A stretch of 36,611 bases of DNA from Candidatus Obscuribacterales bacterium. GTDB lineage: Bacteria > Cyanobacteriota > Vampirovibrionia > Obscuribacterales > Obscuribacteraceae. The translations under genes were made by a program, and so were the position numbers. The stretch is from contig JAIETE010000115.1 in assembly GCA_019745505.1 (NCBI GenBank), positions 1-36,611 on the forward strand, written 5' to 3'. Below, piece by piece: positions 18,788 through 27,154 of the stretch. Every line of letters starts with the position of its first letter. Position 1 is the stretch's first letter. Below the pieces are notes generated by a model. It had not been told where the DNA came from, searched no databases, and worked only from the letters and a program-made list of their open reading frames with translations.

Positions 18788-19801
18788 TCAATACGACCAG
18801 CGCATCAAGGCTGCACCCGCGCTGAATCCGGCACCTACAGATGCAAACAATACAAGCGAATCTTTCTTGAGGCGTCCGTCAGCCAATGCGGATTGCAACG
18901 CAAGAGGAAGTGTTCCTGCAGTTGTGTTGCCGAACTCGTCGATGTTTACCACCACTTTGTCCATATCGATGCCGATGCGTTCGGCGGAGTAAGTGATAAT
19001 GCGGAGGTTTGCTTGGTGTGGAACGAATAAGTCCACATCCTTGCCGGTCAGTCCGTTGCGTTCCAGAAGCTTCAAGCAGAGATCGGACATTTTTCTGGTG
19101 GCAAATTTGAAGACGACCTGCCCGTCCTGATGGACGAAGTGCATTCGCTTTTCAATCGTATCGGCGGACGTCGGGTTGCGGCTGCCGCCTCCGGGCAAGC
19201 AGAGTGCCGGTCCGCCGGATCCGTCCACTTCATAAATGTAGTCGATCATTCCCGGCGCCTCACCGTCTGTGGTGCGCTGTACGACAGCAGCTCCGCCGCC
19301 GTCACCGAAGATGATGCAGGTGGTGCGGTCGGTATAATCAATAATGGACGACATGACGTCCAAGCCGATTACAAGAACATTTTTGTGCGCACCGGTGGTG
19401 ACAAACTGACATGCGACTTGAAGCGCATAGAGGAATCCCGAGCATGCAATCGAGATGTCGAAGCCCCATGCGCCAGTCGCCCCTATCTTGTCTTGCACGA
19501 GACAGGCGGTTGCCGGCAGTATCATATCCGGTGTTATGGTGGCAACGATAATGAGTTCTATGTCGGTAGGTTTGAGCCCGGCTTTTTCAATGGCTTGAAT
19601 AGCCGCTTCGGCGGCCAGGTCTGAAGTGGCAACACCCTTTTCAGCCAGGTGCCGTTGTTTGATTCCGGTCCTTTCCGTAATCCATTGATCGGAAGTGTCG
19701 ACCATTTTTTCCAGGTCATTATTGGTGAGCAGACCTGGTGGAACGGCTGTTCCGACCGAAACGATTTTTGCGGCGTATGGACTCTTAAAAGCAGGTGCCA
19801 T
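18788..19801 (-). CDS. fabH: 3-oxoacyl-[acyl-carrier-protein] synthase III
   Basis: A 337-residue thiolase-fold condensing enzyme that starts fatty-acid synthesis by joining acetyl-CoA with malonyl-ACP. The Cys-His-Asn triad is visible: C120 in SIACSGFLYAL, His in VPHQANLRI and Asn in EFGNTTAGTLPL. TSDQWITERTGI near residue 36 is the family N-terminal signature, and the chain ends in the usual GAGFSAGAALMRW. Start ATG with GAGGTAAGA directly upstream. It is not in a plsX-fabD-fabG cluster; instead it leads into a PPK2 gene. A weak promoter-like pair (TTAAAG, 16 bases, TAAAAT on the minus strand, 19889-19916) lies upstream. Confidence 0.95.
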   Translation of the reverse strand: MAPAFKSPYAAKIVSVGTAVPPGLLTNNDLEKMVDTSDQWITERTGIKQRHLAEKGVATSDLAAEAAIQAIEKAGLKPTDIELIIVATITPDMILPATACLVQDKIGATGAWGFDISIACSGFLYALQVACQFVTTGAHKNVLVIGLDVMSSIIDYTDRTTCIIFGDGGGAAVVQRTTDGEAPGMIDYIYEVDGSGGPALCLPGGGSRNPTSADTIEKRMHFVHQDGQVVFKFATRKMSDLCLKLLERNGLTGKDVDLFVPHQANLRIITYSAERIGIDMDKVVVNIDEFGNTTAGTLPLALQSALADGRLKKDSLVLFASVGAGFSAGAALMRWSY

Positions 19802-20003
19802 TTCTTACCTCGGAACGCATTCTTCAGGCTCTTTGAAAGGGTCGCTCGACGCGGCAAAGTAAGTGCCCGCTAAGCAACTGGGTCATCTATTTTAGGGGAT
19901 CAAGCCTGCCCTTTAATCACTTTGCGACGCCGACTTCACACGTCGTCCACAAAACCCTTTCCAATCCGCCGAAAAAAGTTTGTCTTTCCCTCACCGGTGC
20001 TGC

Positions 20004-20039
20004 AAAAAGCAAATATGCGGCCCGTTTGTAAGGGCCGCA
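20004..20039 (-). terminator. Rho-independent terminator
   Basis: Perfect 8-bp GC-rich stem TGCGGCCC (20016-20023) / GGGCCGCA (20032-20039) with an 8-base loop. On the minus strand it is followed by TATTTGCTTTTTG. It lies 58 bases beyond the stop of the 20098-20625 gene and should end that transcript, insulating fabH. Confidence 0.75.
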
Positions 20040-20097
20040 ATACTTTGAGTCGCTCCCAGTCGCTTTTGACTGACCGTTCGTTCAATATTTCCTGTAA

Positions 20098-20625
20098 CTA
20101 TGCACTGCGCCAATTAAGGCTTTCCGGCATCAAGCTGCTGGTCTGTATTCGCGTACTGAGCGAGGTTTTGGGAATGTGAACGTCCGGATTTGCTTTGGTG
20201 TGCTCGATTTCCGGGGCGGTCATCTTATTGTGGATATATCCGGATAGGACGCCGACGCCCAATCCAACCAACTTGGCATAAGGGCTGCCTCCGGAAAGGA
20301 CATATTTGCCGAGCATACTGTAGCCGGCCCAGCCGCCTACGGTCATTCCTGCGCCGACACCGAGGCTCTTCAGTCCGTTGAAGATGCTCTTGGCTCGCAG
20401 GTCTTGCTCGTTATTGTGGATGATGAATTCATCTTCTTTCTCTTCAACAAAGGCTCCACGTCTTGTTCCGTAAAGGCTGTCGTCCACTGAATATTTCTTC
20501 GCCAGTGCTTGCCAGTCTTCTAGCTTGACGTCTTTGATCAGGTCTTGGGCTTCCCGGTGTGTGACAATGTCGTCGCCTTTGGCCTTATCGAAAAGGGCAA
20601 TGGCCGCGATATCAGCTTCGCTCAT
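20098..20625 (-). CDS. Unknown protein with a glycine-rich membrane segment
   Basis: A 175-residue protein I do not recognise. The first 75 residues are charged and helical (MSEADIAAIALFDKAKGDD, then an acidic EEKEDE stretch). Residues about 83-132 are hydrophobic and glycine-rich (LGVGAGMTVGGWAGY, VGLGVGVLSGY), probably two membrane helices packed through glycine-zipper contacts. The tail is polar and Ser/Thr-rich. Start ATG with GAGGT about 8 bases upstream. It is monocistronic, ended by the hairpin at 20016-20039, and divergent from the TPR gene at 20814. Confidence 0.7.
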   Translation of the reverse strand: MSEADIAAIALFDKAKGDDIVTHREAQDLIKDVKLEDWQALAKKYSVDDSLYGTRRGAFVEEKEDEFIIHNNEQDLRAKSIFNGLKSLGVGAGMTVGGWAGYSMLGKYVLSGGSPYAKLVGLGVGVLSGYIHNKMTAPEIEHTKANPDVHIPKTSLSTRIQTSSLMPESLNWRSA

Positions 20626-20813
20626 GGCGGGACCTCAAATTGTGCTGCAAGGGATGCTTAACAATATCTCAAGTACCAGCGGACGTCAGTGGGGAATCTA
20701 CGAAATTGCCAGATTCTTCTTAATCTTTTCCGGGTCAAGCTTTTCACCGACCGGGTGACAAAGCTCCAAGATGTCTTGATATAGTGGTTTTTAACCCCGC
20801 TGTGTAATACGAA

Positions 20814-22172
20814 ATGCCCGACATAAGCGCAAAAGAGAGAGGCAAGGCCGCATACGCTGCCGGGCGCTATCTCGAAGCCAACGATGAATACACGCTTGCC
20901 GTCGAAGAGATGGACCGCTGCGGCGCGTCGATTCTTGAAAAATTGGCTTGCGCTGCCGATCAAGGACGTGTTTTGCGTCGGCTGGGGCGTTATGAAAACG
21001 CCGAGTCCTCATTGAAAGCGGCTTTGGATACACTTTCCGGGCCGAATTCCGAAGGTGATTTGTGGAAAGCTACAGCTCTTGAGGAGTTGGGACTAGTCTA
21101 CATCGAGCAGGCGCGCTTCGACGAAGCCGAAAATGCCTTACAGGAGGCGCTTTCGATAAGAAATGCCAGGCTGGACGAGAATCATGCCGACATGGCCGAG
21201 TCGTTCAATGATCTAGGACTGCTTGCCTGGAGCCGGGGCGAAGACGCCAAGGCTCTGGAGTTCTACTTACGGGCTTTGAGCATGCGCCGCCAGTCCGTTG
21301 GTGAAGCGGATGCCGCATACGCTGAGACTCTCGATAATCTGGGCGCTCTCTATCAGCGCACCGATCGCCTCGATGACGCTGAAAAGGCACACGCCGAAGC
21401 GCTTTCCATCCGTGAGGCTGCTTTGGGACCGGAACATCCAGAGGTTGGCTACAGCCTTGTCAATCTTGCCGAGGTCAACAGGCGCAAAGATAGACCCAGG
21501 CAAGTTCAACAACTTTTGGAGCGCGCCATTCAGATTTGGACTAAATCCCTGGGTGAAGAACATCACCATCTGGCCGTTGCCATAAACAATTTAGGTGGAT
21601 ACTACCTGGAACTGGAAAAATTCGACCAAGCCGCACCCCTCTTCGAGCGAGCCCTGAGGATTCTGGAGAATGCACTTGGCGCAACGAACCCGGCATTGAT
21701 TATCCACGTGTATAACCTTTCTACTGTATATAAGGTTCAGCGCCGCATTAAGGAAGCCATGGAATTAGAGGAGCGCGCTCAAGCTCTCATATTGAAGAAG
21801 CTGAGCAAAGAGGGCAATTCCGGAACCCAAAATCTACTTTTGCACGCGCACAGTCTGCAAGTCGATAATCAGTACGAGAAAGCCCATGGATATTTGCTTC
21901 AGGCTCTGGAGATTGCGGAAGAAGAATTCGGCAAGGGCAGTTTGCGAGCAGCGCATATTCTTGATTTCCTCGGAACGAACAGTCTGAAAATGAAAGACCC
22001 GAATAGCTCTGTGCAGTATTTCACTCGCAGCCTGGCGATCAAGAAGAGTCAATTGCCGGCTCAACACGAAGATATCGCAGCCACAGAGCAGAATCTCAAA
22101 TTCCTAGCTGCCTTGAAGGGTGATAAGACCGCAATGAATATGTTCTTTCCGCCGGATGAGAGTTTGAACTAG
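20814..22172 (+). CDS. Cytoplasmic TPR protein of the kinesin-light-chain type
   Basis: A 452-residue protein made almost wholly of 42-residue TPR units of the kinesin-light-chain/TPR_12 type. About eight copies are seen from residue 45 on, with the repeated pattern A-E-S-x-N-x-L-G-x-L and ALSIREAALGPEHPEV. There is no signal peptide or membrane segment, so it is cytoplasmic. The longer 42-residue periodicity distinguishes it from the secreted TPR protein at 519. Start ATG 20814 has no clear ribosome site; upstream in-frame starts are absent nearby. A scaffold role is inferred. Confidence 0.88.
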   Translation: MPDISAKERGKAAYAAGRYLEANDEYTLAVEEMDRCGASILEKLACAADQGRVLRRLGRYENAESSLKAALDTLSGPNSEGDLWKATALEELGLVYIEQARFDEAENALQEALSIRNARLDENHADMAESFNDLGLLAWSRGEDAKALEFYLRALSMRRQSVGEADAAYAETLDNLGALYQRTDRLDDAEKAHAEALSIREAALGPEHPEVGYSLVNLAEVNRRKDRPRQVQQLLERAIQIWTKSLGEEHHHLAVAINNLGGYYLELEKFDQAAPLFERALRILENALGATNPALIIHVYNLSTVYKVQRRIKEAMELEERAQALILKKLSKEGNSGTQNLLLHAHSLQVDNQYEKAHGYLLQALEIAEEEFGKGSLRAAHILDFLGTNSLKMKDPNSSVQYFTRSLAIKKSQLPAQHEDIAATEQNLKFLAALKGDKTAMNMFFPPDESLN

Positions 22173-22200
22173 CTGCCAGCCTGAATGGTTGCAAAAGATC

Positions 22201-22227
22201 CAGGGGTTTTTCCTGTGGTTTTTGTTT
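22201..22227 (+). terminator. Weak terminator after the TPR gene
   Basis: CAGG (22201-22204) and CCTG (22212-22215) can form a short stem, followed by TGGTTTTTGTTT. It lies 29 bases past the stop of the TPR gene. The stem is only 4-5 bp. Confidence 0.35.
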
Positions 22228-22299
22228 CTCTGAGATTCAAAAATAGTATTCAGGAATCAGTATTTTTGATTACTACAGTAAAGCCGCAGGAGAGCAGCC

Positions 22300-23145
22300 A
22301 TGTCCAATGGTCGTTCGCGAAATCGCTTCGCTCATATTCTCAGATTTCTATATTTCACAATGTCGGCTTGCAGCCTCGTCTGGATGCTGGCCAATTACGG
22401 CGGCGTCAATTTCGTGTCGACAATGATTCTCTTGCCTGCATTCGGCTACTTAGCCTTGCATCTGATTTCATTGATCAACCTTGTGAAAAAAGACAAATTC
22501 CTGGTGGGCAGCTCTGTAGACGTACTCAGTCTCGGTGCTCAAAGATTCATTCACCGAGTCGGTCTGGTATTGCCGATCCCTATTCTTCTTTATGTTGCCG
22601 CTTTCGGTTTTTGTGTATCGACTTACAACGAAGCCGACGCCAATACTACTGCTCGAGTCAATGATTTTGCATCATGCGAGCAAGCTATTTTCGGAAAGTC
22701 GGTTATCTGGAACTATTTGAGTGATCGGTCGATCTGTCGATATCCTGCAGTCGTGCCGGTTGCCGAACCGCTTGCTGCCGACGACAGTATGCGCTCCGGT
22801 GTCGATTTTCAGCCTTATATGAAGGATATGCAAAGAAGAATCAGGCGCGCTTGGTTCCCTCCTACGTGCAGCAACAGCGAATGCGCCAAAGTAAAGTTCA
22901 AAGTTGACAAATATGGCTATGTATCCGAACTGGAATTGGTCAGACAATCATCGTCTGGATTCGCAGATGATGCTGCTTTGAATGCCGTTCGGAACGCACA
23001 CCCATTTAAACCGCTTCCTGAAGGCTCGCCCTCGAAAGTAGATGTTGAATTTTCCTTTGACTACAACGTATTTACTGAAAGCAAAAACGACGCTTTCACA
23101 TCAGCTGCTTATTCCGGAATTCAAATTGATCCGATTGGCAATTAG
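22300..23145 (+). CDS. Membrane protein with TonB-like C-terminal domain
   Basis: A 281-residue protein. The N-terminal 125 residues contain about three hydrophobic segments (ILRFLYFTMSACSLVWML, FVSTMILLPAFGYLALHLI, LVLPIPILLYVAAFGF). After a linker, residues about 170-260 match the TonB C-terminal fold: YMKDMQRRIRRAWFPP, then KVKFKVDKYGYVSELELVRQSS, ALNAVRNAHPFKPLPEG and a final FSFDYNVF strand. The domain normally contacts outer-membrane receptors, but the Pro-rich TonB spacer is absent, so classic TonB function is unlikely. Two cysteines (TCSNSEC) fall inside the domain and could form a disulfide. Start ATG with AGGAGA 8 bases upstream. The stop overlaps the convergent peroxiredoxin gene. 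Confidence 0.8.
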   Translation: MSNGRSRNRFAHILRFLYFTMSACSLVWMLANYGGVNFVSTMILLPAFGYLALHLISLINLVKKDKFLVGSSVDVLSLGAQRFIHRVGLVLPIPILLYVAAFGFCVSTYNEADANTTARVNDFASCEQAIFGKSVIWNYLSDRSICRYPAVVPVAEPLAADDSMRSGVDFQPYMKDMQRRIRRAWFPPTCSNSECAKVKFKVDKYGYVSELELVRQSSSGFADDAALNAVRNAHPFKPLPEGSPSKVDVEFSFDYNVFTESKNDAFTSAAYSGIQIDPIGN

Positions 23146-23720
23146 TTGGTTGACGTAATCTTCTTGAGGGTGGCAATCGCCTCAGTCACGTGTTTTTCTC
23201 CTTCCATCTGAGAATTGAAGACGTGTTTGACGATGCCGCCCTTGTCGATGACATAGGTCACTCTGCCAGGAATGATGCCCATAGTCGTCGGTACTCCGTA
23301 GGTTTTTCTCAGTTGACCGCCTTCGTCCGACAGCAGCGTATAGGGCAATTTGTGATGCTCCGCAAAGCCTTTGTGCGACTGTTCTGAATCCGAACTCACG
23401 CCGATGACTTCTGCGCCGAGGTCTTTGAAAACCTGAAATTGATCGCGAAATGCACATGCTTCCTTGGTGCAAACCGAGGTCTCGTCTTTGGGATAGAAGA
23501 AAAGAACAACGGATTTTTTGCCCCTGAATTGCAAGAGAGTGACTGTTTTGCCCTCACCGGATTTGAGGGTGAAGTCGGGCGCGGCGTCGCCTACTTTGAC
23601 TGCCTGAGACTTTGTTTGTTTCACCTTGTTTTCCTCTTTTGCACCGGCATCAGCCGTCGCGCTGGTGAGCAGCAAGAAGGACGCGAGAAGGGGCAGTGAG
23701 AGGTTTTTGAAACTAGTCAT
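23142..23720 (-). CDS. Secreted PrxQ/BCP-like peroxiredoxin
   Basis: A 192-residue thiol peroxidase that reduces hydrogen peroxide and organic hydroperoxides. Residues about 5-26 form a signal peptide (SLPLLASFLLLTSATADAG), so it acts outside the cytoplasm. The thioredoxin-like core begins at VGDAAPDFTL. The peroxidatic cysteine is C84 and C89 lies five residues on in SVCTKEACAFRD, the arrangement of the alpha-2 intramolecular PrxQ type. FYPKDET and GVSSDS support the call. Exported PrxQ needs an extracytoplasmic thiol reductant, none of which is in this window. Start ATG; no strong ribosome site. Confidence 0.92.
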   Translation of the reverse strand: MTSFKNLSLPLLASFLLLTSATADAGAKEENKVKQTKSQAVKVGDAAPDFTLKSGEGKTVTLLQFRGKKSVVLFFYPKDETSVCTKEACAFRDQFQVFKDLGAEVIGVSSDSEQSHKGFAEHHKLPYTLLSDEGGQLRKTYGVPTTMGIIPGRVTYVIDKGGIVKHVFNSQMEGEKHVTEAIATLKKITSTN

Positions 23721-23768
23721 TGAAGAAACACCGTATATAGGAATAGTCCATCATCGCAGATTTCAACA

Positions 23769-25064
23769 CTAACTGGCCACTGTTTCTACTGCCGCTTCAA
23801 AATCCTCAATCAAAGCTTGAGCCGCTCTTCTTCCGGAAGACAGGGCACCTTGAATTGAGCTGGTGTCTCTGTGATCGCCGCAGGCGTAAATTCGCTTTTC
23901 GATGCGTGCGGCTTTCTCAACTTCTGTGAGCGCCGGAGCCGTGTAATCAGGCAGTCCGTGCTTGATATTGTATGTGCGCAGATGTCTCCAGTTCTGGACT
24001 TCCTTTCCATACCAACCTTGAAGCTGATCTTTCACAGCTTTGAGCAATCCTGAATCAGGCAAGTCATCCCTTCCCACCACGCTGACACTGATCAGGTGCT
24101 TGCCGGTTGGTGCGTATGATTCGTTGACATTGCTGGGAACGCAGAGATTGTTGATAAGCTCTGAGGCTTCTCCGTTCAGAACCAGAATCGGTTCTGACAT
24201 CGGTGCCTTATCGGCAGCAAAATAGAGGCAGCGCACCGAACGCATCGAGGCGACCATCGGTCGGCTCAAAAGCCTTGCCGCTTCCGGCCCTTCCGTTGCG
24301 ACTACGACAGCGTCCGTTTGCAGCACCGCACCGTCTTCCAATATCACTGAATTGTCCTCAACGCTCGCCACTCGGCAATTGAATTGGATTTTCGATAAAC
24401 CTACTTTCCGGGCAAGCTGATTGGAAATGGCCCCCATTCCACCGGTTGGAATGGCGGTATCGCCGGTGGCGAACATACGAAAAGTAAAATCAAACATCTT
24501 GCTCGATGTTGAAAGGGTCCTGTCGAAAAACACGCCACCGAAGAAAGGACGAAAGAAGCGATCTATTATGTTGTTTGAAAAACCGAAACTGCGGAGTCTC
24601 TCCAGGGTGCTCTGCTCTTTTCTCTCAAACAGCGATTTGAGTGAACCGGACGTGACATTCTGACGCAAATTGTTGATCAGCAATTTGTCCTTCAGTGTTC
24701 CTATCGGATTGAAAACCGATTTCAAGCAATCCGAAGGTCTGCGCCAGGGATCAGCGACAGTATGAAATTCACCTTTGTAGCGCACCATCGCTCCCGGGAT
24801 AAAGGGTTTCAGTTTCAGTTCGTCAAAATCAAGCAATTCGCGTGCGTCTGGATATGCAGTCAATAAGACCTGAAATCCTCGGTCAAGAACGAATCCGTCG
24901 ACAATGTCCGAGCGAACTCGTCCTCCTACGTCATCGGACGATTCCAGGATAGTGAAGTCTATGCCTGCTTTCTTCAAGTGATAAGCGCAGGCAAGTCCAG
25001 ACAGTCCTGCTCCGATGATTACCGCGTGAGTTGGTCGATTCATTCTCAAATTCCGTATATTCAT
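23769..25064 (-). CDS. FAD-dependent oxidoreductase, amine oxidase/protoporphyrinogen-oxidase-like
   Basis: A 431-residue flavoprotein. The FAD-binding Rossmann motif is VIIGAGLSGLACAYHL, followed by E at the end of strand 2 (ILESSDDVGGRVRS). The C-terminal FAD-contact motif is IYACGDHRDTSSIQGALSSGRRAA. The middle has FDRTLSTSSKMFDF, common in cyanobacterial members as I recall. The superfamily includes amine oxidases, carotenoid desaturases and protoporphyrinogen oxidases; the substrate is not deducible here. I start at ATG 25064, preceded by GGAGG at 5-base spacing; the TTG 30 bases earlier lacks support. It is divergent from the regulator at 25238. Confidence 0.88.
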   Translation of the reverse strand: MNIRNLRMNRPTHAVIIGAGLSGLACAYHLKKAGIDFTILESSDDVGGRVRSDIVDGFVLDRGFQVLLTAYPDARELLDFDELKLKPFIPGAMVRYKGEFHTVADPWRRPSDCLKSVFNPIGTLKDKLLINNLRQNVTSGSLKSLFERKEQSTLERLRSFGFSNNIIDRFFRPFFGGVFFDRTLSTSSKMFDFTFRMFATGDTAIPTGGMGAISNQLARKVGLSKIQFNCRVASVEDNSVILEDGAVLQTDAVVVATEGPEAARLLSRPMVASMRSVRCLYFAADKAPMSEPILVLNGEASELINNLCVPSNVNESYAPTGKHLISVSVVGRDDLPDSGLLKAVKDQLQGWYGKEVQNWRHLRTYNIKHGLPDYTAPALTEVEKAARIEKRIYACGDHRDTSSIQGALSSGRRAAQALIEDFEAAVETVAS

Positions 25065-25237
25065 GACTCCCTCCGCCCTTGCCGGCCAGTTCAAACTGCC
25101 GGGCCTGGGTTACCATTCTCAAGCTTAGATTTTACACGTGAACAAGGTGTGAACTCATAGCCAGTGTGCGATTGCGGACTTTTGCCCTGATTTGCCGGAT
25201 TATGGTTGCACCCTAAAGTCCTCAGCTAAAATAAGGC

Positions 25238-25945
25238 ATGGCAAAAATTCTAGTAGTCGAAGATGACGCGGACCTTGCAGAGGTCTTGCGCATAACGCTA
25301 TCCAACAAAGGACATTCGGTCAAAGCTCTGAGTGGAGGGAAGGATGCGTTGCCGATGCTGCGCGCCTATAAATATGATCTCATAATTTTGGACTGGATGA
25401 TGCCGGATGTCAGTGGCGTTGATGTTCTAAAAGGTTTCAGGGAAAGCGGCGGCAAAACCCCCATTCTCATGCTCACTGCCAAAACCACCATAGACGACAA
25501 AGAGAAAGCCCTTGATCTTGGCGCCGATGATTATTTGACAAAGCCTTTTCATTCGCGCGAGTTATTGGCGCGTGTGCGCGCTCTTTTGCGCAGACCACAG
25601 TCAATGGCTCAGACAATTCTCAAAGCTGGCGATCTGGAACTTGATCCTGTCAGTTGCACAGTTTTGAAAGGCGGTAAACCTCTCAAATTGCGCCCGAAAG
25701 TTTACAGCATGCTGGAATTTTTCATGCGCCACCCTAATCAAGTTTTCAGTCCGGAAGCGATCCTGGATCGTGTCTGGATGGACGACGCCACCGCTTCTCC
25801 CGATACTGTGCGCACCCACATTAAACTCTTGCGCCGCTCAATAGACAGTTCTGCGGAAGAGTCTTTTATTGAGAACGTTCGTAATCGCGGCTACTTGATG
25901 CGAATCGCCGGGGCATCAAGTGAGGATTTGCAAAACTTGCAATAG
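25238..25945 (+). CDS. OmpR/PhoB-family response regulator
   Basis: A 235-residue regulator with receiver (1-120) and winged-helix output (about 128-228). Phosphoacceptor is D52 (LDWMMPD), with E8-D9-D10, a Thr in MLTAKT and the Lys in LTKPFHSRELLARVRALL. The output domain shows VWMDDATASPDTVRTHIKLLRR and the NRGYLMRI wing. Only AAGG immediately before the ATG is seen as a ribosome site, and a TAAAAT lies just 8-13 bases upstream, so the mRNA may have a very short leader. The stop is 9 bases from the stop of the convergent LOV histidine kinase, its most likely partner. It is a paralogue of the regulator at 2350. Confidence 0.92.
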   Translation: MAKILVVEDDADLAEVLRITLSNKGHSVKALSGGKDALPMLRAYKYDLIILDWMMPDVSGVDVLKGFRESGGKTPILMLTAKTTIDDKEKALDLGADDYLTKPFHSRELLARVRALLRRPQSMAQTILKAGDLELDPVSCTVLKGGKPLKLRPKVYSMLEFFMRHPNQVFSPEAILDRVWMDDATASPDTVRTHIKLLRRSIDSSAEESFIENVRNRGYLMRIAGASSEDLQNLQ

Positions 25946-25954
25946 CGGACAAGC

Positions 25955-27100
25955 TTAGCTGAATATTTCAAACCAGAAAGACGAACCTTCACCAACAACG
26001 CTGGAAACTCCGATGTTTCCGCCATGCAGTTCTACAATTGCTTTGGAGATTGCCAGTCCCAGCCCGGAGCCGCCTTTCTTTCTCGTGTCCGATGAGTCCA
26101 GTTGCTGAAAGCGAACGAATAATTTATCCATCTGTTCGCTGGGAATGCCAGGACCGTTGTCGCTCACTGAAAATCGAATGGTATCGCGGGCGGGGGCTTC
26201 CAGCGTGATAATCACACGACTGTTGGGGGGTGAAAATTTGATGGCATTGGCGGTCAAATTGCTGAGCACTTGAATGATTCTATCTTGATCGGCAAATACT
26301 TCGTGGTGAGGCATGATCCGCGAAACCAACTGCACACCTTTTGTTTCCGCCATCGCTTGAAGTTCGTTAATCACCGAATCGACTGTATTTCCGGGGTCGA
26401 AATTAGCAAGACTCAGTTTGAATTTACCGGCTTCCAGTTTCTTCCAGTCAAGAATATCGTTGATGAGGCGCATCAGCCTTGTGGAATTGTCAACGGCGAT
26501 TTTTATCAGGCGCATGACCTGAGCATTGACCCGACCTGCGGTTCCGTCCTCGATAGCGGTGAGGGCTCCGTGTATGGATGACAGAGGCGTTCGCAATTCG
26601 TGGGAAATGACCGAATAGAATTCCTGGACCCTGCGCTCCGAGTCGATGCGCGCGGTAACATCGTTTTGAACGCCGACAAAATTGATCACTCGTCCATGAT
26701 CGTCTCTGACGGGCGATATGGTCAGTTCATTCCAGAAAAGAGCGCCATTCCTTTTATAGTTTTTCAAAATGGTCGTGATCGGCATCTCTTTGTTGATCGC
26801 CTCACGAATCTCTTTGACTGCTACCTGCTCTCTGTCGTCGCGTTGTAAAAAGCGGCAATTGCGGCCGATGATCTGCTCGGTTGCATAACCGGTCAACTGA
26901 GAAAAGGCGGGATTGGCGTAAATGATTGGATTGTCTGCGCGCGATGGATCGGTGATAACAATTCCATTTCTGGCACACTCTACGGCTCTGAAAAGAATCG
27001 CCAGATGGTCGCTGCGCCCGGGTAAAAAGTCGCTGTGATGATTTTCAACGATTGCAGGACTTTTCAATTCGATGTCTTTTTCGTCCGGCAACTTGATCAT
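25955..27100 (-). CDS. LOV-domain (blue-light-type) soluble sensor histidine kinase
   Basis: A 381-residue kinase with no membrane segment. Residues about 35-150 are a PAS domain with the LOV signature GRNCRFLQ (79-86). C82 is in the position of the photoactive cysteine; the flavin-contact residues N114, N124 and Q145 (NYKRNG, FWNELTISP, VGVQND) are also in place. The HisKA domain follows with phosphoacceptor H167 (VISHELRTPLS), then HATPase_c with NLTANAIKFS, DNGPGIP and GGSGLGLAISKAIV. In LOV kinases, blue light forms a flavin-Cys adduct that changes kinase activity. The convergent regulator at 25238 is the likely target. Start ATG 27100; AGGA lies almost adjacent. LOV assignment is strong by motif; light response is inferred. 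Confidence 0.93.
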   Translation of the reverse strand: MIKLPDEKDIELKSPAIVENHHSDFLPGRSDHLAILFRAVECARNGIVITDPSRADNPIIYANPAFSQLTGYATEQIIGRNCRFLQRDDREQVAVKEIREAINKEMPITTILKNYKRNGALFWNELTISPVRDDHGRVINFVGVQNDVTARIDSERRVQEFYSVISHELRTPLSSIHGALTAIEDGTAGRVNAQVMRLIKIAVDNSTRLMRLINDILDWKKLEAGKFKLSLANFDPGNTVDSVINELQAMAETKGVQLVSRIMPHHEVFADQDRIIQVLSNLTANAIKFSPPNSRVIITLEAPARDTIRFSVSDNGPGIPSEQMDKLFVRFQQLDSSDTRKKGGSGLGLAISKAIVELHGGNIGVSSVVGEGSSFWFEIFS

Positions 27101-27154
27101 TTCCTGTTTATGCGTGATTCTGCGATGATGTCGACTGCACTGTTTGGGGCTGCT

